A stretch of 64,000 nt of DNA, taken from Leifsonia sp. Leaf264 (GTDB taxonomy: Bacteria; Actinomycetota; Actinomycetes; Actinomycetales; Microbacteriaceae). The notes below the pieces were generated by a model. It searched no databases, had not been told where the DNA came from, and saw nothing but the letters and a program-made list of their open reading frames with translations. The stretch lies in NCBI RefSeq assembly GCF_001422325.1, contig NZ_LMMR01000005.1, forward strand, positions 620,001 to 684,000, in the 5' to 3' direction. Below, piece by piece: positions 45,409 through 51,449 of this stretch; the stretch's first letter is position 1; the number at the start of each line of letters is the position of its first letter. The position numbers and the translations under genes were made by a program.

Positions 45409-46788
45409 TCACGGCTCCATGTCTTCATGCAGGACGACGCGGGACAGTTCCACGGTCCCGTCCGGCAGTTTCCAGAAGTGGAGGCGGCGTGCGGATGAGG
45501 TGTTCGTTTCGATGTTCGCCCGGTAGCAGATGGCGCCGTCGTCGCGGGTGCGGGGCGCGTCGTCGCCGCCTTCGCCGGTGCGGAGCGGGTGGACGTTCCG
45601 GCCGCTGATGGTGCGGGCGCGCCCGGTGATGACATCCACGATGGTACGGAGTGCTTTCGTGCGCTGGCCGTCGTCGAACGTGTCGATCGACTCGGAGAAT
45701 GCCGGACCGACGATGTAGTCGGACAGCGGGTAGTCGTCCTTCTCGTAGGACGGGACGCGCTCTGCCCAGGCGGAGGTGACCGCGTACCGGAGGGTGCGTT
45801 CCGGGTCAGCGAACCATTCCGGCTTCCAGTACGGATCCGCGGCTGCCGTGGCAGGCTTCGGTTTCTTGGTTCGGGCTGATGCGCGATGCACCTCGTCGCG
45901 GTCCTGGATGGTGCGGTTCAGCCGGGCGTTCTCCACCCGCAGTTCGCTGAGCTCAGCGGCATGGGCAAGTGAAGCGGCTGTCGCTGCGGACTTCAGGTTG
46001 TGGACTGTGGTGAGGGCTGCCTGCAGGGCGGTGCGACGCTCCGCCGGGGTCGGGCCCTGAGGCGTTGGGACCTCGACCGCCTCGACCGCCTCGACCGCCT
46101 CGACCGGTGAGGCTGTGGGCGCGGCTGCGACTGTGGCGGGCGACGGGGCGGGCGTTGCCGCAGGCGACAGGCCGAGTGTGGGCGCTGGTGTCGGTGCGGG
46201 AGCTACAGGCGCGGGCTTGGGCGTCGGGACGGGTGCCGGCGCGGGAGCGGGCTTCGGCACGGGAGCTGCGCCGAGGCGCGCCGCGAGGGCGGCCGGGGTC
46301 GGCGGTGGGGTCGAAGGCTTCGCCGGTGCGGAAGGAGCGGCAGGGGCGGCACGGCGAACCGCCGGTGTTGGCGTGTACTCCGGTGCGAGGTAGCTGGCGG
46401 TGATCGCCGCGTCCACGAGCTCGTGGGTCTTCTCTTCTGCCTGGTCTTCGTCGTAGGCGAGGACGATCGGGGCTTTCCGCCAGTTCTGGATCCACGCGTC
46501 TCCGGTCGGGTAGACGCGGGCTGCACCGCCGTACACGCTGACGTCCAACGGCATCTCGTCGGAGAAGGTGTACGCGAGCGTTCTACTTGTGATCAGGTAC
46601 ACGTCGGCTGCGGAACCGATTTCGGCTGCGATGCGGTTCGGGTTGAACCGCGGCACCCCGGCCTCGGAAGGGCAGGTGACGACGACTGCGACGCGGTGGC
46701 GTGACGGGTTGGTGAGTTCAGCGGCGAGCCCTCGGACGGCTGCTGCATCCTCGATGCGGTACACGTTGCGGGTGTCGACGGCGGTCAT
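45409..46788 (-). CDS. Hypothetical three-part protein, paralogue of 36539-37813, 459 aa
   Basis: N-terminal domain HRVAVVVTCPSEAGVPRFNPNRIAAEIGSAADVYLITSRTLAYTFSDEMP, a long Pro/Ala linker, a coiled coil, and the shared C-terminus HPLRTGEGGDDAPRTRDDGAICYR and RRLHFWKLPDGTVELSRVVLHEDMEP. Start ATG 46788 overlaps the SLOG gene stop (ATGA). Function unknown; pairing with a SLOG-fold gene suggests a nucleotide- or nucleic-acid-linked role. Confidence 0.65.
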   Translation of the reverse strand: MTAVDTRNVYRIEDAAAVRGLAAELTNPSRHRVAVVVTCPSEAGVPRFNPNRIAAEIGSAADVYLITSRTLAYTFSDEMPLDVSVYGGAARVYPTGDAWIQNWRKAPIVLAYDEDQAEEKTHELVDAAITASYLAPEYTPTPAVRRAAPAAPSAPAKPSTPPPTPAALAARLGAAPVPKPAPAPAPVPTPKPAPVAPAPTPAPTLGLSPAATPAPSPATVAAAPTASPVEAVEAVEAVEVPTPQGPTPAERRTALQAALTTVHNLKSAATAASLAHAAELSELRVENARLNRTIQDRDEVHRASARTKKPKPATAAADPYWKPEWFADPERTLRYAVTSAWAERVPSYEKDDYPLSDYIVGPAFSESIDTFDDGQRTKALRTIVDVITGRARTISGRNVHPLRTGEGGDDAPRTRDDGAICYRANIETNTSSARRLHFWKLPDGTVELSRVVLHEDMEP

Positions 46789-47219
46789 CGCGTCGCCCCG
46801 TTCCGGGCGACGACGACGTGGTCGGCGGCTTCCCAGGTCTCAAAGACGTTGATCCCGGCTTTCATCGCCCTGCGGATGCAGTCTCGGGTGCCGCTGTTCC
46901 TCTCGCCTTCCTTCAGGAACGCCAGGCAGATGTCAGCACCGAGGTCGACCATCTTCTGGTTGCGGGTGAATCCGGCCAGCTTGTCGGTCGGTCCGTTCGG
47001 ACCTTCCGGCTGCCAGATGGCGGGGTGGATCTCCTCGGTCGCCCGGCCGCGGTTGTCTCGGGCCACCTGGCCGGCGAGCTTGTCGGCGCCGCGGGCGTTC
47101 CCGTGGATGACGGTCAACGGCTGGCGACCGAAATCTACCCAGGTCTGGGTGATCGCGGCGGCTACGGTGGAGCGCTGTTTGATCTCTCGGCTGCCGGTGA
47201 TGAGGACTCGGACGCTCAC
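46785..47219 (-). CDS. SLOG/YspA-like nucleotide-binding protein, 144 aa
   Basis: MSVRVLITGSREIKQRSTVAAAI ... LTVIHGNARGADKLAGQVARDNRG ... FTRNQKMVDLGADICLAFLKEGERNSGTRDCIRRA fits the DUF2493/SLOG Rossmann-like family (GSR, HG.ARGAD, RN..MVD motifs). These proteins bind nucleotides or ADP-ribose-like ligands. Starts at GTG 47219, overlapping the stop of a 23-codon ORF. Confidence 0.8.
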   Translation of the reverse strand: MSVRVLITGSREIKQRSTVAAAITQTWVDFGRQPLTVIHGNARGADKLAGQVARDNRGRATEEIHPAIWQPEGPNGPTDKLAGFTRNQKMVDLGADICLAFLKEGERNSGTRDCIRRAMKAGINVFETWEAADHVVVARNGATR

Positions 47220-47287
47220 TTCCGGGCCCCGGTTCCAGAGGCGTGTGACGCCTCTTCCTGAGGGCTGGTGGGGTGTGAGCTGCGCAT
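47216..47287 (-). CDS. Small ORF, 23 aa, upstream of the SLOG gene
   Basis: MRSSHPTSPQEEASHASGTGARK with a strong SD (CAGGAGGA) at good spacing and GTGA overlap with the next gene; likely a leader that couples translation. A GTCCGCACATG motif lies 33 nt upstream. Confidence 0.45.
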   Translation of the reverse strand: MRSSHPTSPQEEASHASGTGARK

Positions 47288-47319
47288 TGGAATCCTCCTG
47301 AGGTGGTGTTCCCCTCCCT

Positions 47320-47330
47320 CATGTGCGGAC
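47320..47330 (-). promoter_or_regulatory. GTCCGCACATG motif
   Basis: About 33 nt upstream of ATG 47287; promoter candidate for the SLOG/45409 operon. Confidence 0.5.
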
Positions 47331-47361
47331 GGTCGCGGCTTTGCGTGTCAGGGCTGAGCTG

Positions 47362-47949
47362 TTACTGCAGTGTCTTGACCAGGTCCTCGACAGAGGGAAC
47401 GTCTTCGGTCGGGGTGCTGCCGAGCAGGTCGGAGACGTCGAAACCATCGGGGATGGTCACAGCTCCAGGTGCGGTGATCTGCCCGCTGAGCAGGCCGAGG
47501 ACTCCGCTGCCCGGGCCGGCCTCTCCCCCGGCCCCGAACCCGGAGGTGACGCCGGTGATGATGAGTACCACTGCGTCGACAGCCACAAGCCCGATGAACA
47601 CGAGAACGGACACCGGCGCGAGGATGCTGAGACGCACGATGACCGCGACCATCACCTTCCCCGCTGACCATCCCGAGTACCGGCCCTGCTCCGCCGCCCA
47701 GTAGAGGACGTTGAGGCCAAGAACCACACCGGTCGGGGCGAGGAACACGAGTGGGTTGAAGGCGAACAGCCCTGTCCGGGATCCGAAGACATCCTGCACG
47801 TACAGAGCCGCTGACACAGTCAGGATCGCGGCGGCAAAGGAGCCCAACCAGATCTTCGAGGCGGACTTCCGGGCGGGCCGGCTGGGCCGGAGGTCGTCCG
47901 CGGCGACGGGCTCGCCGGCCAGGTTAAGGGTGTCTGCTGATTCGCTCAC
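47362..47949 (-). CDS. Multi-pass membrane protein, 195 aa
   Basis: Start chosen at GTG 47949 (MSESADTLNLAG), 9 nt after CACATG; the in-frame ATG at 47961 lies inside the motif itself and would add 4 residues. Four hydrophobic segments (IWLGSFAAAILTVSAALYV; LVFLAPTGVVLGLNVLYWAA; then VRLSILAPVSVLVFIGLVAVDAVVLII) and an acidic C-terminal tail. Function unknown. Confidence 0.65.
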   Translation of the reverse strand: MSESADTLNLAGEPVAADDLRPSRPARKSASKIWLGSFAAAILTVSAALYVQDVFGSRTGLFAFNPLVFLAPTGVVLGLNVLYWAAEQGRYSGWSAGKVMVAVIVRLSILAPVSVLVFIGLVAVDAVVLIITGVTSGFGAGGEAGPGSGVLGLLSGQITAPGAVTIPDGFDVSDLLGSTPTEDVPSVEDLVKTLQ

Positions 47950-47956
47950 GGAGGTG

Positions 47957-47986
47957 GGCATGTGGCGTGGGTCTGCGCCACATGCC
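47957..47986. promoter_or_regulatory. Perfect inverted pair of start-associated motifs (divergent)
   Basis: GGCATGTGGCG - 8 nt - CGCCACATGCC. The minus copy (47957-47967) serves 47949 and the plus copy (47976-47986) serves ATG 47995, with 9 and 10 nt spacings. Confidence 0.7.
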
Positions 47987-47994
47987 TATCGGGC

Positions 47995-48582
47995 ATGCCC
48001 CCGCAGAACATCACAGCCAAGGATGTGCTGACGGCTGTCCGCCGGAAGCACCGGAAAGACGCCGTCATCCGTGAGGTCGTGGTCGACGACCCGTTCCATC
48101 TCGTGATCCTGAACAGGTGGCGGTTGGAGACGAACCCGGCTCGGTGGGAGGGGAAGATCCACCCGTCGGAGGTGGCCCCGTCGATCCCGGACGGGTGGAC
48201 CCCTCAGGATTCCCCGCCGAAACGGCGGATCGATGCGTTGATCGTCGAGTCCGGCATGCTGACTGCCGTGGAGATCAAGATTTCCCGAGCCGACTTCAAA
48301 CGCGACGTCGAGGCGAAGAGGCGGGCGTGGAAACTGTTCACGAACCGTTTCGTGTACGCCACCCCGAAAGGCCTGCTGCAGCCTCACGAGATCCCGGAAG
48401 GCTGCGGTCTGTGGGAGTTCGACGCGGACGCAGTGAACCCGAGGTCGGTGAAGTCGCACGGGATCACTGTGACGAAGAAGGCGATCGTGAACCATCACCC
48501 TGCCGCGTTGCCTGGACAGGTGTTCGTCGCGCTCGCGTACCGGGTGTCGAAATACGAGACGATCGAGGAGAGGCGCAGCTGA
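47995..48582 (+). CDS. MmcB-like PD-(D/E)XK nuclease family protein, 195 aa
   Basis: Core RRIDALIVESGMLTAVEIKISRADFKRDVEAKRRAWKLFTNRFVYATPKGLLQPHEIPEGCGLWEFD: Asp in IDALIV and E-x-K in VEIKIS form a nuclease-type site, and the rest matches the MmcB DNA-repair family pattern. Likely acts in DNA repair or processing. The start at 47995 is 10 nt after the plus-strand motif. Confidence 0.65.
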   Translation: MPPQNITAKDVLTAVRRKHRKDAVIREVVVDDPFHLVILNRWRLETNPARWEGKIHPSEVAPSIPDGWTPQDSPPKRRIDALIVESGMLTAVEIKISRADFKRDVEAKRRAWKLFTNRFVYATPKGLLQPHEIPEGCGLWEFDADAVNPRSVKSHGITVTKKAIVNHHPAALPGQVFVALAYRVSKYETIEERRS

Positions 48583-49130
48583 TGGGCAGACCCAACAGCC
48601 CACGACTCGGCGACACATCAGCGTTCCAGATCGCCACCCGCCGCGACCAGTTCGTCCACGCAGCCATCACCTTCCTCGTGAACCGGATCGCATCCCAGCA
48701 CTACCGCGCATACGTCACTGCCGTGGAGAGCATCGGTGCTGACGCGATCACCAGGCAGGCTGCCGAGGCGGAGGCGCAGGCTGCTCCGGTCGTCGAGAAC
48801 CGCGACTACGACCTGTGGACCGGTTTCGGAAGCGGTGTCCTCCGCACCCACGCCCGCTCTCAATGCTCAGGGACCCCTTGCTGCCTTCACGCACCGTCCG
48901 ACCACCCGCTGACCGGTTCGCCGATGTCGTGGCTTGATGACCGGATGATGATGGAACGGATCTGCGAACACGGCATTCACCACCCCGATCCGGACGACCT
49001 GGACTACAAACGTCGTGTGCTGAACCCAGCCTTGTACCTCGCTGGAGACTACGAAACCCACGACTGCGACGGATGCTGCGTCCCATCTCGGATAGCCATC
49101 CGCTGGCCGTTCCGACGCCACCGACCGTGA
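48582..49130 (+). CDS. Hypothetical Cys/His-rich protein, 182 aa
   Basis: ATG 48582 overlaps the previous TGA (TGATG), SD GAGGAGAGG. MGRPNSPRLGDTSAFQIATRRDQFVHAAITFLVNRI. The C-terminal half has several Cys and His residues (RSQCSGTPCCLHAPSDH, ICEHGIHHPDPDDLDY, HDCDGCCVPSR) that could bind metal. No family recognised. Confidence 0.65.
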   Translation: MGRPNSPRLGDTSAFQIATRRDQFVHAAITFLVNRIASQHYRAYVTAVESIGADAITRQAAEAEAQAAPVVENRDYDLWTGFGSGVLRTHARSQCSGTPCCLHAPSDHPLTGSPMSWLDDRMMMERICEHGIHHPDPDDLDYKRRVLNPALYLAGDYETHDCDGCCVPSRIAIRWPFRRHRP

Positions 49131-49170
49131 GTGGCTTCGGGGCCGGGGCGCGCCGAAGCTGACCGCAGAT

Positions 49171-49182
49171 CCGCCACATGTC
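49171..49182 (+). promoter_or_regulatory. Start-associated motif CCGCCACATGTC (plus strand)
   Basis: 11 nt from CACATG to GTG 49192. Confidence 0.55.
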
Positions 49183-49191
49183 TGCACTGAA

Positions 49192-49674
49192 GTGAGCACC
49201 AGTCGTAACCCGGACACGACGGCGACGTACCAGATCGCTGTGTCCAACAACCGACGGAAGAAGCCACGGTTCACCTCCGAGCTGATGGGAGCGGATTCCA
49301 CCCCCACCGACTTCGAGGACGTCGAGTCCGACGTCGTCATCCCGCGGCTCGGATCTCTGGACCTCCTCCACGTCGCCGCCGGCGCTTTCGGCGAAGGCTG
49401 GTCCGTCCGACGGATCGGTGTTTCTGACGGTGCCATGCTCCCCATGGAAGGTGACGTCATCCCGGACAGGTTGCGCCGCAACCTCGGCCGGCATGGGGCG
49501 TCGTCGGCGCTGCTCTGGCTGACCGATGAATGCCCAGGCGCCGCGGTCGTGGATGTGACCGTCATCCCAGCGAACGGGCGGGAGTTCACCCTCACCCGCC
49601 TCGGCGGGGTGACTGGCGACACCAGCCAGGAAGCGATCCAGCTGCTGCGATCCGTGTGGTCCCAGGTCCGCTGA
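49192..49674 (+). CDS. Hypothetical protein, 160 aa
   Basis: GTG start, MSTSRNPDTTATYQIAVSNNRRKKPRFTSELMGADS. Mixed alpha/beta (SALLWLTDECPGAAVVDVTVIPANGREFTLTRLGG). No family recognised. The motif upstream supports the GTG start without SD. Confidence 0.65.
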   Translation: MSTSRNPDTTATYQIAVSNNRRKKPRFTSELMGADSTPTDFEDVESDVVIPRLGSLDLLHVAAGAFGEGWSVRRIGVSDGAMLPMEGDVIPDRLRRNLGRHGASSALLWLTDECPGAAVVDVTVIPANGREFTLTRLGGVTGDTSQEAIQLLRSVWSQVR

Positions 49675-49754
49675 TGTCGGTGGCCGGCCCCATCATTGGA
49701 GAAGGCAGGATGCCGGACCGCACGGACAGGATTCCGAAACCAACCATCTTGTGA
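49674..49754 (+). CDS. Small ORF, 26 aa
   Basis: MSVAGPIIGEGRMPDRTDRIPKPTIL; ATG overlaps the previous stop (TGATG). An internal ATG (MPDRTDR) has its own SD GGAGAAGG. May serve to couple translation to the next gene. Confidence 0.35.
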   Translation: MSVAGPIIGEGRMPDRTDRIPKPTIL

Positions 49755-49764
49755 GGAACATCCT

Positions 49765-50133
49765 TTGAGCATCACCGCTGAGAAGTCCGCCGGAACCGTC
49801 GAGCAGTTCAACGTCACGATCCCCGGAGCGGATGTCGTCTCGGTCACCGCCACCTGGACCCCCGGGTACGACAAGCTGCTGCAGCCCGCGATCGGGTCCG
49901 ACGGGGTGAACGACATCCTCGAGGAGTGGGAGAAGGCGGCCCCCGGCGCCCGGAAGTACCTGTGGGGCACCACGGAGCGCAGCGACGACGACGCATTCCT
50001 GTCCTGGACCGACGAGTCCGGTGTCGTCAACCTGCAGTCCTGGCCGACCGGGAACCCGTCCGACACGTACAACCTGGAGACGTTGGAGCTGCTGCTGCCG
50101 GCGTCGCACCTGATCGTCGCCTCAGCCGACTGA
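49765..50133 (+). CDS. Hypothetical acidic protein, 122 aa
   Basis: Best start is TTG 49765 (MSITAEKSAGTVEQFNVTIPGADVVSVTATW) with GAGGA upstream. Beta-rich first half, Trp/Glu-rich second half. No family recognised. Ends before an intrinsic terminator. Confidence 0.6.
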   Translation: MSITAEKSAGTVEQFNVTIPGADVVSVTATWTPGYDKLLQPAIGSDGVNDILEEWEKAAPGARKYLWGTTERSDDDAFLSWTDESGVVNLQSWPTGNPSDTYNLETLELLLPASHLIVASAD

Positions 50134-50152
50134 GCCGTCCACCCACCCGGAC

Positions 50153-50184
50153 AAGCCCGGCCTGCCCCTACGCAGGTCGGGCTT
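50153..50184 (+). terminator. Intrinsic terminator
   Basis: AAGCCCGGCCTGC / GCAGGTCGGGCTT with one G-T pair and a following T-run (TTTT): a textbook plus-strand terminator. Confidence 0.88.
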
Positions 50185-50205
50185 TTCTGCGCAGAAACCG
50201 GCGAT

Positions 50206-50219
50206 GCCGCACATGTTGG
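50206..50219 (+). promoter_or_regulatory. GCCGCACATGTTGG motif (plus strand)
   Basis: About 35 nt upstream of GTG 50252; CCGCACATGTTGGTG also occurs before 2494. Confidence 0.5.
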
Positions 50220-50251
50220 TGTGGAACTACACCCTCTTGAAAGGAGTCGAC

Positions 50252-50365
50252 GTGCTCACAACCATCCTCGTCGCCGCCACCCTCACCGTCATCGCAGCTG
50301 CTGCCATCGGCTACGCCATCTGCAGCTTGCTCGCCGAGCAGACCAGCCGCCGGTCGGCACGGTGA
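50252..50365 (+). CDS. Small single-pass membrane protein, 37 aa
   Basis: GTG start with strong SD AAAGGAG; MLTTILVAATLTVIAAAAIG then a short basic tail (SRRSAR). The TGA overlaps the next GTG. Function unknown. Confidence 0.6.
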   Translation: MLTTILVAATLTVIAAAAIGYAICSLLAEQTSRRSAR

Positions 50366-50955
50366 CCGCCGAAGCGCTGATCTCCAACCTGCTCCGCGAC
50401 CTGGTCGAGCAGATCGAAGCTGTCGGCGCCGCCGAGCTGTCCGCCGGGTTCCTCGGAGGCGACTACGGGTACGGCGCCGAGGTCGACAACGACGTGTTCG
50501 AGATGTTCCCGTACTACTCGGGCGACTGCGAATGCGGTCACAACGATGCAGAGTCCTCCTGGATCGACGCGCACCCGCACGCCGGCGACTGCTACCAGAC
50601 CGAACTGCAGCGACGTCAGGAAGCTGACGAGGCCGCCAACGGACTCCTCAGCGACAACTGGTCCACCATCGCCAGTGACCTCGCTTCCGAGCGGGGCCTT
50701 CCCGAGCTCGGATGCGGAATGCACTGCACCTGCGGCCGGGACGACCTCTACGCCGCCTGGGCTTCGGAGAACACGCACTCACCGACCTGCGGTGTTGTGC
50801 GCCCGAACTTCCTCCACAAGCCGACCGGCGTCCGCGTCGACTGGTACAAGTACATCGGACGGGGCATGGAGATCACCGCCCCGGAGGCCTTCACGACGAA
50901 GGATTGGCTGACGCTGTACCTCGACTGCGCCGAGTCCTTGAACGCTGCAGCCTAG
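50362..50955 (+). CDS. Hypothetical Cys-rich protein, 197 aa
   Basis: GTG 50362 (MTAEALISNLLRDLVEQIEAVGAAELSAGFLG) overlaps the small membrane gene. Cys/His positions in two clusters (GDCECGHNDAESSW, HPHAGDCYQ; GCGMHCTCGRDD, SPTCGVV) suggest zinc binding. No family recognised. Its TAG stop overlaps the stop of the convergent gene. Confidence 0.65.
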   Translation: MTAEALISNLLRDLVEQIEAVGAAELSAGFLGGDYGYGAEVDNDVFEMFPYYSGDCECGHNDAESSWIDAHPHAGDCYQTELQRRQEADEAANGLLSDNWSTIASDLASERGLPELGCGMHCTCGRDDLYAAWASENTHSPTCGVVRPNFLHKPTGVRVDWYKYIGRGMEITAPEAFTTKDWLTLYLDCAESLNAAA

Positions 50956-51368
50956 AGGGAGACGTGGACGTCAGCGTCGACGTCTGAAGCATCCACAGCC
51001 ACAGTGGTCAACCCCGCGGTGCGGGCCACTTCGATCAGCTCACGATGGGATGAGAGCAGCACTCCGCCTTCGCAGAGGAGCAACGTGACGTCCTCCGGCG
51101 TGTCACGACCTACCGTCACGACGACGACCCGCTCATAGCTGTTCAGCCCCCGGAGGATCTGCTCGGCGTTGCCTGCCTTCAGGTTCGACAAGACGTATTG
51201 GGTGGCGCCCGCTTCGGCGAAAGCGGGGACAAGATCCTCCGCCAGCCAGGTCGGGCCGTCAGCAACGGTAGCCGCCAACCCCAGCTCCCACACAACGGTG
51301 GAGTCGGTAGCGGATTCGATGACATTCACTCGGTCTGCCGAGGTTCCCCACGATGTTGTCGTCTGCAC
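50952..51368 (-). CDS. Hypothetical protein, 138 aa
   Basis: MQTTTSWGTSADRVNVIESATDSTVVWELGLAATVADG ... ERVVVVTVGRDTPEDVTLLLCEGGVLLSSHRELIEVARTAGLTTVAVDA. Alternating strands and helices give a Rossmann-like impression. The start at GTG 51368 is predicted by the motif 10 nt upstream rather than by SD; the ORF itself extends to 51410. Confidence 0.6.
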   Translation of the reverse strand: MQTTTSWGTSADRVNVIESATDSTVVWELGLAATVADGPTWLAEDLVPAFAEAGATQYVLSNLKAGNAEQILRGLNSYERVVVVTVGRDTPEDVTLLLCEGGVLLSSHRELIEVARTAGLTTVAVDASDVDADVHVSL

Positions 51369-51376
51369 ATCAGGGA

Positions 51377-51389
51377 GGCATGTGGCGAG
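51377..51389 (-). promoter_or_regulatory. Start-associated motif CTCGCCACATGCC
   Basis: 10 nt from CACATG to GTG 51368. Confidence 0.6.
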
Positions 51390-51395
51390 GGATGA

Positions 51396-51431
51396 AGTTC
51401 GGCGCCCCACCCGAAGGTGAGACGCCGAACT
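51396..51431. terminator. Hairpin after the metalloprotease gene
   Basis: AGTTCGGCG..C..CACC / GGTG..G..CGCCGAACT, long stem with a GAA-type loop, immediately before the next motif. Confidence 0.7.
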
Positions 51432-51449
51432 GTCATCGTCGGTTCGTGT

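Noticed and set aside
47949-47961. ATG inside the motif as start codon of the 47362 membrane protein
   Set aside because: In other genes the motif ATG is out of frame or clearly upstream; GTG 47949 fits the spacing rule better.
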